Shown here piece by piece: positions 16,293 to 25,108 of a stretch of DNA of 64,000 bases; within the stretch, counting starts at the first letter, position 1, and every line of letters starts with the position of its first letter. The translations under genes and the position numbers were made by a program. The DNA is taken from contig JAFIGX010000024.1 of assembly GCA_017849455.1 (NCBI GenBank), positions 310,001 to 374,000 of the forward strand, read 5' to 3'. This stretch comes from Pseudobacter sp. Its GTDB lineage: Bacteria > Bacteroidota > Bacteroidia > Chitinophagales > Chitinophagaceae. The notes under the pieces were generated by a model. It had not been told where the DNA came from. It saw nothing but the letters and a program-made list of their open reading frames with translations, and did no database searches.

Positions 16293-19200
16293 ATGAACAA
16301 GAAAACGATTGCGACAGGCAAATCACTCGTACGCCTGTTGTTGAGTGCCATCCTCGTGATGCTCTGTTCCGGCGTCTTCGCCCAGCAGAAGAAGATCACA
16401 GGCACTGTAATCAACCCCGCCGATAAAAAACCGCTCGCCAATATCAGCGTTACGATAAAAGGCACTTCACGCGGTACCACTACCAACGCCTCCGGAGAAT
16501 TTTCAATCAATGCAGCAGAAGGAGAGACCCTGGTGATCACATCTGTCGGGTTCCGCCCACAGGAGATCAGGATCGGTAAACAGACCAGTCTTTCCATTCA
16601 GTTGGCTGAAGGCGATGCAGAACTGGAAAGCGTGATCGTTACCGCGCTTGGCATCAAACGCGAGGTGAAAGCGCTGGGCTTCGCCAGCCAGGCTATCGGT
16701 GGTGAAGAACTGACCGATGCGAAGTCGAACAATTTCGTGAATGCCCTTTCGGGAAAAGTGGCCGGTCTGAGCCTCATCGCTCCCGGTTCTGGCCCAATCA
16801 ACTCCGTACGTGTTTCACTGCGCGGGGATAAATCCCTCAATGCAGATGGTAATAATGCCCTGATCGTGCTGGACGGCGTTCCTATGAACAGCAATATTAC
16901 CACTTCAGGGGTGAGCAATGCGTACCAGGCAGGTACCGGCGCCGATGTACCCATCGATTTCGGGAATGGCATCGCAGATATTAACCCGGACGACATAGAA
17001 AGTATCACTGTACTGAAAGGCGCCAGTGCAACGGCCCTCTATGGAAGCCGTGCAGCGAATGGCGCGTTGCTGATCACCACCAAATCAGGAAAGAGAAAAG
17101 GAACAGGCATCGGCGTAACCGTCAATTCCAATTCCAGTATCAATACCATCATCAAATGGCCCGATCATCAATACGAATATGGCCAGGGCTCGGGTACCGT
17201 CAATGCAGCCGGCCAGCCATATTATTCTTACCAGGCTTCTGCCGATGGCCCCAATACCGGTAGCACCAGTAGTGCCTTCGGTCCCAGGTTCAACGGCCAA
17301 AGCTATTTCCAGTTTGATCCCGATCTGCAGGGACAGGGCAAAGAGCGCACACCCTGGAAACCTTATAAAGACAATATCAAAGGATTCTGGAGAACAGGTT
17401 ATACTTTGTCGAACAGCGTTTCACTGGAAGGTGCGAGCGATAAAGCCTCTGCCCGCGCTTCGGTTACCCACACCAAGAACGAATGGATCATGCCCAATAC
17501 AGGTTTTCAACGCGTGAATGCAGCCGTGAGCCTGAATTACAAGGCATCCGACAGGTTGAAATTCGCTACCAAGGTGAATTATACCAATAAGAGCAGTGAT
17601 AACCTCCCCGCTACCGGTTACAATAACCAATCCATTTCCTATTTCATGATCTTCCAGAACCCGAATGTGGACCTGGCCTGGTACCGGCCAATATGGAAAA
17701 AAGGGATGGAACAGATCGACCAGTTGCACCCATACAGTTCATTCATCGACAATCCCTACCTGATCGCTTATGAGATGACCAATTCCATGCGGAATAATGC
17801 CGTTACCGGTAATCTTTCTGCTACCTATGAGTTCTCCAAGAAATTCGACCTGTTGGTACGCACAGCCATCAATTCCAATATCGAAGAGCGTCAGCAACGC
17901 CGGCCCTTCAGCTCTGCCAATTTCCAGAAAGGATATTACAGGGAACAACAGATCAACTTTATGGAGGTCAACTCCGACTTCCTGCTCTCTTACAGGGATC
18001 GCCTGGGAAGGAATTTCAGGATATCGGCCTCTGCCGGCGGCAATATGATGGACCGCAAATCGAGGGTGACCAATGGAACAGTGGTCGGGCTGGTGATCCC
18101 CGGCACGTATAAATTGTCGAATGGTATTGGCGCCGCCAATCTGATGACAGACCATGCCAATGCAAAAGTGAACAGCTTGTATGGACTGGCCTCTTTGTCG
18201 TGGAAAGACAAGATATTCCTCGATCTTACGGGTCGTAACGACTGGTCGAGCACCCTGCCCGAATCGAACTGGTCTTTCTTCTATCCTTCCGTGAGCAGCA
18301 GCTTTATCCTCAGCGAGCTGTTCAAATTACCCACTGTGATCTCCTTTGCGAAACTGCGCCTGTCGGCTGCTGAAGTGGGTAACGATACAAGACCGTACCG
18401 CGATAGAAAATATTATGGTCAGAGCGAATGGCCCGGCTCCGGCTCTGTTCCCACTACCTTGCCCAACCTTACGCTGAAGCCTGAGCTCACAAGAAGCTAT
18501 GAAGCCGGCCTGATGCTGAACTTCTTCAACAACCGTTTCGGCATCGATGCAACTGTCTATAATAATTTCACCCGCAACCAGATCATTGAAGTGCCCCTCG
18601 ATATGTCGACCGGGTTCAACAGGGCTGTGATCAATGCCGGTGAAGTGCGCAACCGCGGCATCGAACTGATCGTAAATGCAAAACCGATCAATAACCCACG
18701 CTTTAAATGGAATGCTGTCATTACCTGGGCCAAGAATGAGAACAGGGTGATGTCATTGCCGCCCGGCGCCGACCAGGACCAGGTGATCGCTACCGGTGGC
18801 ACTGCTTCGATCATCGCACGGGTAGGAGGCACCACCGGAGATATCTACGGTTTTGGTTTTCTCCGCGCACCCAACGGAATGATACTTTATGATACTGCCA
18901 CGGGGATGCCTACACGCCCGGATGGTATCCAATATATCGGCAATGCCTATCCCGCCTGGAAAGGAGGCATCATGAACGAGTTCACTTTTGGTGATTTCCG
19001 CTTCAGCTTCCTGCTCGATGGACAGTACGGCGGTATCGTATACTCGCAAACCCATCACAAGATGACAGAGCAGGGTAAACTGCAGCACACACTGCGTGGC
19101 AGGGAAGATGGATATATCATTGGAGAAGGTGTGGTGAAAGACGGGAATGGCTATAAGCCCAATACGAAGAAAGTGGCCCTGCCTGCCTTCTATGCGGAAT

Positions 19201-19484
19201 ACTGGCGTCGCGCCAACGTGGAGGCCAACTCTTTCGATGCTTCTTACCTCAAGCTCCGGGAGGTTCGCTTCGAGTATAATGTGCCGAAAAAATACACCAG
19301 CAAGCTGCGACTGAACCAGTTGAGCATTGCCCTGTATGGACGTGACCTCGCCATGATCACCAGCTTCCCCATGTTCGATCCTGAAACCGCCGCGCTCAAT
19401 GGTTCTACCATTATGCCGGGTGTGGAAATAGGTCAGATGCCTTCTACCAGGACCATGGGTATCAATATCACCTGCAAATTCTAA
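16293..19484 (+). CDS. SusC/RagA-family TonB-linked outer membrane protein (no STN domain)
   Basis: A 1063-residue outer-membrane importer. The ATG at 16293 is chosen over 16251 because it opens directly onto a signal peptide (cleavage at G-V-F-A-Q, about residue 31). A carboxypeptidase-regulatory-like beta domain follows (about 37-112, I-T-G-T-V-I-N-P-A-D-K-K-P-L-A). Next comes the TonB plug, ending with Y-G-S-R-A-A-N-G-A-L-L-I-T-T-K-S-G, then a large beta barrel ending in C-K-F. There is no STN domain, so it is not expected to signal to an anti-sigma factor. It is paired with the SusD gene 59 bases downstream and lies between glpD and glpK, which suggests a glycerol-containing substrate (inference). 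Confidence 0.93.
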   Translation: MNKKTIATGKSLVRLLLSAILVMLCSGVFAQQKKITGTVINPADKKPLANISVTIKGTSRGTTTNASGEFSINAAEGETLVITSVGFRPQEIRIGKQTSLSIQLAEGDAELESVIVTALGIKREVKALGFASQAIGGEELTDAKSNNFVNALSGKVAGLSLIAPGSGPINSVRVSLRGDKSLNADGNNALIVLDGVPMNSNITTSGVSNAYQAGTGADVPIDFGNGIADINPDDIESITVLKGASATALYGSRAANGALLITTKSGKRKGTGIGVTVNSNSSINTIIKWPDHQYEYGQGSGTVNAAGQPYYSYQASADGPNTGSTSSAFGPRFNGQSYFQFDPDLQGQGKERTPWKPYKDNIKGFWRTGYTLSNSVSLEGASDKASARASVTHTKNEWIMPNTGFQRVNAAVSLNYKASDRLKFATKVNYTNKSSDNLPATGYNNQSISYFMIFQNPNVDLAWYRPIWKKGMEQIDQLHPYSSFIDNPYLIAYEMTNSMRNNAVTGNLSATYEFSKKFDLLVRTAINSNIEERQQRRPFSSANFQKGYYREQQINFMEVNSDFLLSYRDRLGRNFRISASAGGNMMDRKSRVTNGTVVGLVIPGTYKLSNGIGAANLMTDHANAKVNSLYGLASLSWKDKIFLDLTGRNDWSSTLPESNWSFFYPSVSSSFILSELFKLPTVISFAKLRLSAAEVGNDTRPYRDRKYYGQSEWPGSGSVPTTLPNLTLKPELTRSYEAGLMLNFFNNRFGIDATVYNNFTRNQIIEVPLDMSTGFNRAVINAGEVRNRGIELIVNAKPINNPRFKWNAVITWAKNENRVMSLPPGADQDQVIATGGTASIIARVGGTTGDIYGFGFLRAPNGMILYDTATGMPTRPDGIQYIGNAYPAWKGGIMNEFTFGDFRFSFLLDGQYGGIVYSQTHHKMTEQGKLQHTLRGREDGYIIGEGVVKDGNGYKPNTKKVALPAFYAEYWRRANVEANSFDASYLKLREVRFEYNVPKKYTSKLRLNQLSIALYGRDLAMITSFPMFDPETAALNGSTIMPGVEIGQMPSTRTMGINITCKF

Positions 19485-19543
19485 CATCAATAACCGGTAT
19501 GCCTGGTCATCGATATGATCAACTAACGGAAAAAAATATTATC

Positions 19544-20974
19544 ATGAAAGCATTATCCATATCATTCATTGCACTATGCCTTCTTGGTGTTTCCTGTACC
19601 AAAAAGTTCGTGGACACCAATACTGATCCCAATAGGATCGATAAGATCAGTCCGGGTACACTACTGAACCCTACCATCTATGAAATGATCAGCTTCAACA
19701 TGAACAGGGCCGATGATTTCACTTTCGAGATCATGCAGGTGTCCCTTCCTTTTCCGAGTTCCACCAGCGGGATACATCGTCTCGACGTTACGGAAGGTGC
19801 GGGCAATTCCACCTGGAGCACGTATTACAGGTGGCTGATCAATATCAAGGAAATGAGAGAGGCTTCCAAATCGGCCGCCGACCCCAACTATGAGGCCATT
19901 GCCATGACCCTCAACGCCTGGGTCTATTCATTGCTGACCGACTGTTTCGGCGACGTGCCCATGAGCGAGGCTTCCCGTGCAGAACAGCAACAATACAAAC
20001 CCAAATTCGATACACAAAAAGATATCTATACACAAATATTGGCCGATCTGGAAGCTGCGAACAATATGTTCGTGACCAACCGCACCATGCCTTATGCCAC
20101 AGACCTGCTTTTCAGCAATTCAGTGATCAGTTGGAAACGTTTCTGTAACTCCCTCCGGTTGCGTTTACTCCTTAGGGTTAGTAAGCGCGACGAAATGGAT
20201 GCCTTCACAAAAATGGCCGAGATATTCAACAATCCTACCAAATACCCCATCTTTACCAAGAATGAGGAAGCTGCTGTTGTAAAGATCACCGGCGTTACCC
20301 CGAATATCTCCCCCTGGGGCCGTGCGGTAGACTTCACTACCTTCCAGGCATCTGCTGCCTTCTTCTGCGATCAGTTGAATACCCTCAATGACCCGCGCCG
20401 CGCCAAATGGATGAGCCAGGCAAAAGACAAGGACGGCAACAGCCTTGGTTATAAAGGCATTCCCAGCGGATATGTGGGCGGAACGGAAGCGCAGTACAAT
20501 TATACTCCTTCCAACAAGGCAGTGGCATTGGTGACGGCGCCGATGATCGCGCCGATCATGACCTATGGCGAGATCGAGTTCATCCGTGCAGAGCTGATCC
20601 AGAGAGGCAAACTGACCGGCAACGCGCAAACAGCGTATGAAAATGCCGTAAAAGCTTCTATGGAGCTTTGGGGCGCCACGCTGCCGGCGAATTATTTTTC
20701 GAATGCGGCCGCTGCCTATAATGGTACGCTCGAACGCATCATGTTGCAGAAATACTTTGCATTATTCTTTGTAGATTACCAGCAATGGTTCGAATATCGC
20801 CGTACAGGTTTCCCGGTATTGCCCACCAATGACGGAATGGTGAACAATAAGATCGTTCCCGTTCGTTTTAAATACCCGGTGAACCTCCAGATCCAGAACA
20901 AAGAGAACCTGGATAAAGCAGTGCAGAATATGGGAGGCGATAATATCAATGTGAAAGTATGGTGGGAAAAATAA
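19544..20974 (+). CDS. SusD/RagB-family outer membrane lipoprotein (SusD-like_2 type)
   Basis: A 476-residue surface lipoprotein that acts as the lid of the SusC importer. The ATG at 19544 is used because a lipobox (L-L-G-V-S-C) follows at once; an upstream in-frame ATG at 19499 would add an unlikely leader. The mature start T-K-K-F-V-D-T-N-T-D-P-N and the length match the SusD-like_2 group. Helical repeats make up most of the protein, and the C-terminus ends with V-K-V-W-W-E-K, as in this group. It is paired with the preceding SusC and followed by an octamer palindromic element, then glpK. Confidence 0.92.
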   Translation: MKALSISFIALCLLGVSCTKKFVDTNTDPNRIDKISPGTLLNPTIYEMISFNMNRADDFTFEIMQVSLPFPSSTSGIHRLDVTEGAGNSTWSTYYRWLINIKEMREASKSAADPNYEAIAMTLNAWVYSLLTDCFGDVPMSEASRAEQQQYKPKFDTQKDIYTQILADLEAANNMFVTNRTMPYATDLLFSNSVISWKRFCNSLRLRLLLRVSKRDEMDAFTKMAEIFNNPTKYPIFTKNEEAAVVKITGVTPNISPWGRAVDFTTFQASAAFFCDQLNTLNDPRRAKWMSQAKDKDGNSLGYKGIPSGYVGGTEAQYNYTPSNKAVALVTAPMIAPIMTYGEIEFIRAELIQRGKLTGNAQTAYENAVKASMELWGATLPANYFSNAAAAYNGTLERIMLQKYFALFFVDYQQWFEYRRTGFPVLPTNDGMVNNKIVPVRFKYPVNLQIQNKENLDKAVQNMGGDNINVKVWWEK

Positions 20975-21066
20975 GTTGAAAAGTTAATAGGTTAATAAGT
21001 TGACAAGGAATACCCGATCTTCGGAGATTCCTTGTCAACTTATTAACCTTTCAACCTATCAACCTA
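20973..21066. repeat. Octamer-unit palindromic intergenic element, copy B
   Basis: It begins within the SusD stop codon. The left arm reads in 8-nt units AAGTTGAA, AAGTTAAT, AGGTTAAT, AAGTTGAC, then AAGGAAT. The right arm is its complement. A 23-bp stem is perfect (20989-21011 with 21027-21049), and pairing continues outward with four mismatches. The 15-nt loop contains a small CCGA/TCGG hairpin. No T-run follows, and glpK begins about 28 bases beyond it. Confidence 0.85.
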
Positions 21067-21094
21067 ACCCGACATTAAAAACAAACTCTACGAT

Positions 21095-22585
21095 ATGCAG
21101 CCGTATATTCTTTCCCTCGACCAGGGCACTACCAGCTCACGCGCCATTGTTTTCGATCAGCAGGGCAATATTGTTTCCATCGCACAGAAAGAATTTCCAC
21201 AGATATATCCGGAACCCGGCTGGGTGGAGCATGATCCGCGGGAGATCTGGTCTACCCAGGTGGCCGTTGCCGCAGAAGCGATCGTTAAAGCAGGATTGCA
21301 GGCAAAGGATATGGCGGCCATCGGTATTACCAATCAGCGGGAGACCACTGTAGTGTGGGACAGGCAGACCGGTGAACCGGTGTACAATGCGATCGTATGG
21401 CAAGACAGGCGCACGGCCGCTGCCTGCGATGCCATCCGCGAAAAAGGATGGGGGCCTGCCATTCAACAAAGGACCGGTCTCATCGTCGACGCTTATTTTT
21501 CCGCCACTAAAATAAAATGGATACTCGATCATGTGCCGGGAGCCCGCGAAAAAGCGGCCTCTGGCAGACTGGCATTCGGTACCGTCGACAGTTGGCTGAT
21601 CTGGAACCTCACAGCAGGTAAGGTACATGCTACCGATGTCAGCAACGCTTCCCGCACCATGCTGTTCAATATCCATTCGATGAAGTGGGACGAAGAATTA
21701 CTGACCATGCTCGAAGTGCCGGCGTCCATGCTGCCCGAAGTACACAGCTCCAGTGAGGTTATCGGTGAAACATCCGGGAATCTTTTTGCATCGACCATAC
21801 CTATCGCCGGCATTGCCGGTGATCAGCAGGCCGCTCTGTTCGGTCAGCTCTGTACCAAAAAAGGTATGGTGAAAAATACTTACGGCACCGGTTGCTTCAT
21901 GCTGATGAACATCGGCGACCAGCCGACCCTATCGAAGAATAACCTGGTGACCACGGTTGCCTGGAAGATCAAAAATGATGTGCAATATGCACTGGAAGGT
22001 AGTATTTTTATCGGCGGGGCTGTAGTTCAATGGCTGCGCGATGGATTGGGCATCATCAATGCTTCCGGCGATGTGGAAGCACTGGCCGGGAAAGTGAATG
22101 ATACCGGTGGCGTTTACCTCGTGCCTGCTTTTGCCGGGCTCGGCGCTCCTCACTGGGACCAATATGCGCGGGGTACGATGGTGGGCATCACCAGGGGCAC
22201 TACCGCTGCACATATTGCACGGGCCGCCCTGGAAAGCATCGCCTTCCAGACCATGGAAGTGCTCAAAGCCATGGAAGCAGATTCAGGCATCACTATCCGG
22301 GAATTGCGGGTCGACGGAGGCGCTACCGCCAATAACCTGCTGATGCAGTTGCAGGCAGATATCCTGCAGGCAAGGGTGGTGCGACCAGAAATAACAGAGG
22401 TAACAGCCATTGGGGCCGCTTACCTGGCAGGGTTGGGCGCTGGTATCTGGAATAGCGTGGAAGAGATACAGGAACAGTGGAAGATCGACCGCAGCTTCGA
22501 TGCGAACACCAGTGCCGAGATCGATGGCAGGATCGCAGAATGGCATCGTGCGGTGAGAGCAGCCAAAGCATGGGCCGGCCAGTAA
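21095..22585 (+). CDS. glpK: Glycerol kinase
   Basis: A 496-residue FGGY-family kinase that phosphorylates glycerol to glycerol-3-phosphate with ATP. The N-terminal phosphate-binding motif L-D-Q-G-T-T-S-S-R (residues 6-14) and the FGGY signature segment Y-G-T-G-C-F-M-L (about 268-275) are present. G-A-P-H-W-D-Q-Y-A-R-G (about 350-360) and the E-S-I-A-F-Q-T segment are also characteristic. Length is normal. It lies downstream of the SusC/SusD pair and just before the glycerol facilitator gene, feeding GlpD encoded upstream. Confidence 0.97.
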   Translation: MQPYILSLDQGTTSSRAIVFDQQGNIVSIAQKEFPQIYPEPGWVEHDPREIWSTQVAVAAEAIVKAGLQAKDMAAIGITNQRETTVVWDRQTGEPVYNAIVWQDRRTAAACDAIREKGWGPAIQQRTGLIVDAYFSATKIKWILDHVPGAREKAASGRLAFGTVDSWLIWNLTAGKVHATDVSNASRTMLFNIHSMKWDEELLTMLEVPASMLPEVHSSSEVIGETSGNLFASTIPIAGIAGDQQAALFGQLCTKKGMVKNTYGTGCFMLMNIGDQPTLSKNNLVTTVAWKIKNDVQYALEGSIFIGGAVVQWLRDGLGIINASGDVEALAGKVNDTGGVYLVPAFAGLGAPHWDQYARGTMVGITRGTTAAHIARAALESIAFQTMEVLKAMEADSGITIRELRVDGGATANNLLMQLQADILQARVVRPEITEVTAIGAAYLAGLGAGIWNSVEEIQEQWKIDRSFDANTSAEIDGRIAEWHRAVRAAKAWAGQ

Positions 22586-22623
22586 TGAATAAATCGATTG
22601 TTTGCTAAAATAAACTTCTATCC

Positions 22624-23361
22624 ATGACACCATTTATCGCAGAGATCATCGGCACAGTTTTCCTGATACTCCTCGGGAACGGCGTAGTGGCCAATGTTGT
22701 GCTCACCAATACCAAGGGCAACAACAGCGGCTGGATCGTGATCACCACGGGCTGGGCACTGGCTGTTTTCATCGCCGTAGTGATCGCAGGCCCGTATAGC
22801 GGGGCACATCTCAACCCGGCTGTTTCCGTTGGATTGGCCATCGCCGGCAAATTCAGTTGGGGCCTGGTCCCCACCTATATCCTGGGACAATTTATCGGCG
22901 CGATGCTGGGCGCTTTTTTCGTATGGCTGATGTATAAAGATCATTATAACGCTACCAAAGATGCGGGGCTCATGCAGGCCACCTTCTGTACTGCGCCTGC
23001 CATCCGGAATACCGTTTCCAACCTGTTCAGTGAGGTGGTCGGCACATTCGTGCTGATCTTCGTGATCTTTTATTTCAGCAACCCCGAGATCACGTCAGGG
23101 CCGTTGAAAATTGCCATGGGACTGGGTTCTGTAGGAGCCATCCCGGTTGCATTCCTCGTTTGGGCTATCGGGTTATCGCTGGGAGGCACTACCGGCTATG
23201 CCATCAATCCTGCCAGGGACCTGGGCCCGCGTATGGTGCATGCCATCCTGCCCATTCCCGGAAAAGCATCTAACAATTGGGGTTATGCGTGGATACCGGT
23301 AGCAGGGCCACTGATCGGTGCTGCACTGGCCGCCGCCCTGTTCATATCTTTAAAGTCATAA
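22624..23361 (+). CDS. glpF: Glycerol uptake facilitator (MIP/aquaglyceroporin)
   Basis: A 245-residue inner-membrane channel of the major intrinsic protein family, giving facilitated diffusion of glycerol. The two pore motifs are N-P-A at 64-66 (G-A-H-L-N-P-A-V) and N-P-A-R-D at 195-199. The aspartate after the second N-P-A-R is the hallmark of glycerol facilitators as opposed to water-only aquaporins. Six membrane segments are visible. It starts 38 bases after glpK and is followed by the phosphodiesterase gene 14 bases later, consistent with one operon. Confidence 0.95.
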   Translation: MTPFIAEIIGTVFLILLGNGVVANVVLTNTKGNNSGWIVITTGWALAVFIAVVIAGPYSGAHLNPAVSVGLAIAGKFSWGLVPTYILGQFIGAMLGAFFVWLMYKDHYNATKDAGLMQATFCTAPAIRNTVSNLFSEVVGTFVLIFVIFYFSNPEITSGPLKIAMGLGSVGAIPVAFLVWAIGLSLGGTTGYAINPARDLGPRMVHAILPIPGKASNNWGYAWIPVAGPLIGAALAAALFISLKS

Positions 23362-23375
23362 AATTTTTTTCGTTC

Positions 23376-24278
23376 ATGAAAGCGATCATCACTGCTCTAT
23401 CTGCTGTTTTTTTGTTTTCCTGCACTGCCACAAAGCAGGCTTCTGGTCAGAAAGGATTTCCGAAGTTCTATAAAGAAGGGCACCGGGGTACCCGTGGGTT
23501 GATGCCGGAGAACACTATCCCGGCCATGATCAAAGGGATCGAGGTAGGGGCGAATGTGATCGAAGTGGATGTCTATATCACGAAAGACGGGCAGGTATTG
23601 ATCGCGCATGATCCATACATCAACCCCGCCATCTCCCTGTTGCCGGGCGGCCGTGAAGTGCCGAAAGACAGCGCAAAAAATTATATCTGGCACCAGATGG
23701 ACTATGCCGATATCAGGAAAATAGATGTGGGTATGAAAGTATTCCCTTCTTTTCCGCATCAGCAGAAGATCCCGGCCTATATGCCTTTGCTGGGAGAACT
23801 GATCGATTCGGTTGAGCAATACACACGAAGTCATCATCTGCCTGGTATCATCTATAATATCGAAATAAAATCCGATCCGAAATACGATGGCATTTATCAG
23901 CCGGCGCCTGCTGTGCTGGTGAAAGCCGTGATGGACGTAGTGCAATCGAAAAAGATCGGCAATCGCTTTTATCTACAGTCATTCGACATGCGTCCACTGC
24001 AGGAGATCAAAAGATCTTATCCTTCCGTGAGGATCGGATTTCTCACGGGCACCAATACGGAAACCGTGCAATCGAATATCAAAAATCTGGGTTTCGTGCC
24101 GGACATTTACAGTCCGCATTATAAGCTCGTTACGGCAGAAGTGGTTGCAACCTGCAAAGCACAGGGAATGAAACTGGTGCCCTGGACGGTGAATACGAAA
24201 GAAGAGATCAAAGCACTGGTAGACCTGGGCGTGAACGGGATCATTACGGATTACCCGGATCTCCTGCAAGGGTTGTAA
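23376..24278 (+). CDS. glpQ: Glycerophosphodiester phosphodiesterase lipoprotein
   Basis: A 300-residue GDPD-family enzyme that hydrolyses glycerophosphodiesters to G3P and an alcohol. The ATG at 23376 opens on a lipoprotein signal (L-F-S-C, Cys16), so it is exported and membrane-anchored. Catalytic features are H36-R37-G, P-E-N-T (44-47), E63 and D65 in I-E-V-D-V, and H78-D-P. The TIM-barrel end shows the usual V-N-G-I-I-T-D-Y-P-D. It closes the glycerol cluster: it could release G3P outside the cytoplasm, although no GlpT or Ugp importer is seen here. A rho-independent terminator follows. Confidence 0.92.
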   Translation: MKAIITALSAVFLFSCTATKQASGQKGFPKFYKEGHRGTRGLMPENTIPAMIKGIEVGANVIEVDVYITKDGQVLIAHDPYINPAISLLPGGREVPKDSAKNYIWHQMDYADIRKIDVGMKVFPSFPHQQKIPAYMPLLGELIDSVEQYTRSHHLPGIIYNIEIKSDPKYDGIYQPAPAVLVKAVMDVVQSKKIGNRFYLQSFDMRPLQEIKRSYPSVRIGFLTGTNTETVQSNIKNLGFVPDIYSPHYKLVTAEVVATCKAQGMKLVPWTVNTKEEIKALVDLGVNGIITDYPDLLQGL

Positions 24279-24326
24279 TGAAGAGCACTTCAACGAAAGA
24301 GCGAGAAGAGATTTCACAGTTTTTAC

Positions 24327-24368
24327 ATGAGAGCGTTTCAAAGTAGTTTGAGGCGCTCTCATTTTTTT
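24327..24368 (+). terminator. Rho-independent terminator after the glycerol cluster
   Basis: A 9-bp stem pairs ATGAGAGCG (24327-24335) with CGCTCTCAT (24354-24362), followed by a T-run to 24368. It lies 49 bases after the phosphodiesterase stop and separates this cluster from the sigma-factor operon. Confidence 0.85.
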
Positions 24369-24405
24369 CATGGATGCATGCTGGCAAAAGCAGGGATTAT
24401 TATAT

Positions 24406-24413
24406 TACATTTG
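24406..24413 (+). promoter_or_regulatory. -7 promoter element for the sigma/FecR operon
   Basis: TACATTTG is an exact TAnnTTTG. It lies about 74 bases before the sigma-factor start and 38 bases after the preceding terminator. No convincing -33 element was seen. Confidence 0.5.
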
Positions 24414-24486
24414 TCCGGAAACAACTGCCGCTCTAACCTTCTCCTGCCTATTCAACCATTTCATTCTGTAAACCGAAAGTTGCCTT

Positions 24487-25083
24487 TTGACTGCTACATC
24501 ATCATACCAGGAAAAAGAATTGTTGCAACGTATTGCAGCAGGCGATCAACAGGCTTTCTCGATCCTGTTCAACACCTATTGGAATAATATTTACAGTGTG
24601 GCGCTTGTATTGAGCAAATCCACCGCCATCGCGGAAGATGTGGTGCAGGAGATCTTTCTCAAGGTCTGGAAAAAACGGGCGGAGCTGGCCGGTATCGAGC
24701 GGTTCGAGGACTACCTGTTCATTATGGCGAGGAACCATATCTTTTCCGAATTCAGGAAACTCAAGATCCGGAAGGAATACGTAGCCCAACTGCAACAACA
24801 TTTTTCAGCGCCGTTCGATACACCCGAAGATCACCTGCTTTACAAAGAATCCGTCGAAATGCTTGAAAAGGCAGTGGTGCGACTGGCCCCTCAGCAACAA
24901 CTGGTATACCGGCTGAGCCGGGAGCAAGGGCTTACGCACGAAGCTATTGCCCACCAGTTGGGAATATCTGTACATACCGTGCGCAACCACATGATCAGGG
25001 CCATCCAAAGTATCAGGACCTACCTCATGCAACAGGACAACAGCCTGTTATTGATCATCGTATTGATCAGGGCCATGCTTTGA
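24487..25083 (+). CDS. ECF-type RNA polymerase sigma factor
   Basis: A 198-residue sigma-70 family factor of the ECF type that pairs with FecR anti-sigma proteins in Bacteroidota. Region 2 spans about residues 10-85 (A-E-D-V-V-Q-E-I-F-L-K-V-W is the conserved 2.2/2.3 core). Region 4 lies at about 115-175 with a helix-turn-helix (L-T-H-E-A-I-A-H-Q-L-G-I-S). The C-terminus is strongly hydrophobic (S-L-L-L-I-I-V-L-I), a feature seen in this group. The start is TTG at 24487, since an in-frame stop lies close upstream and no early ATG exists. It likely drives the downstream SusC/SusD genes when released by FecR. Confidence 0.9.
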   Translation: MTATSSYQEKELLQRIAAGDQQAFSILFNTYWNNIYSVALVLSKSTAIAEDVVQEIFLKVWKKRAELAGIERFEDYLFIMARNHIFSEFRKLKIRKEYVAQLQQHFSAPFDTPEDHLLYKESVEMLEKAVVRLAPQQQLVYRLSREQGLTHEAIAHQLGISVHTVRNHMIRAIQSIRTYLMQQDNSLLLIIVLIRAML

Positions 25084-25108
25084 AAAAAAATTTCAGGGCA
25101 TGTAGTTC

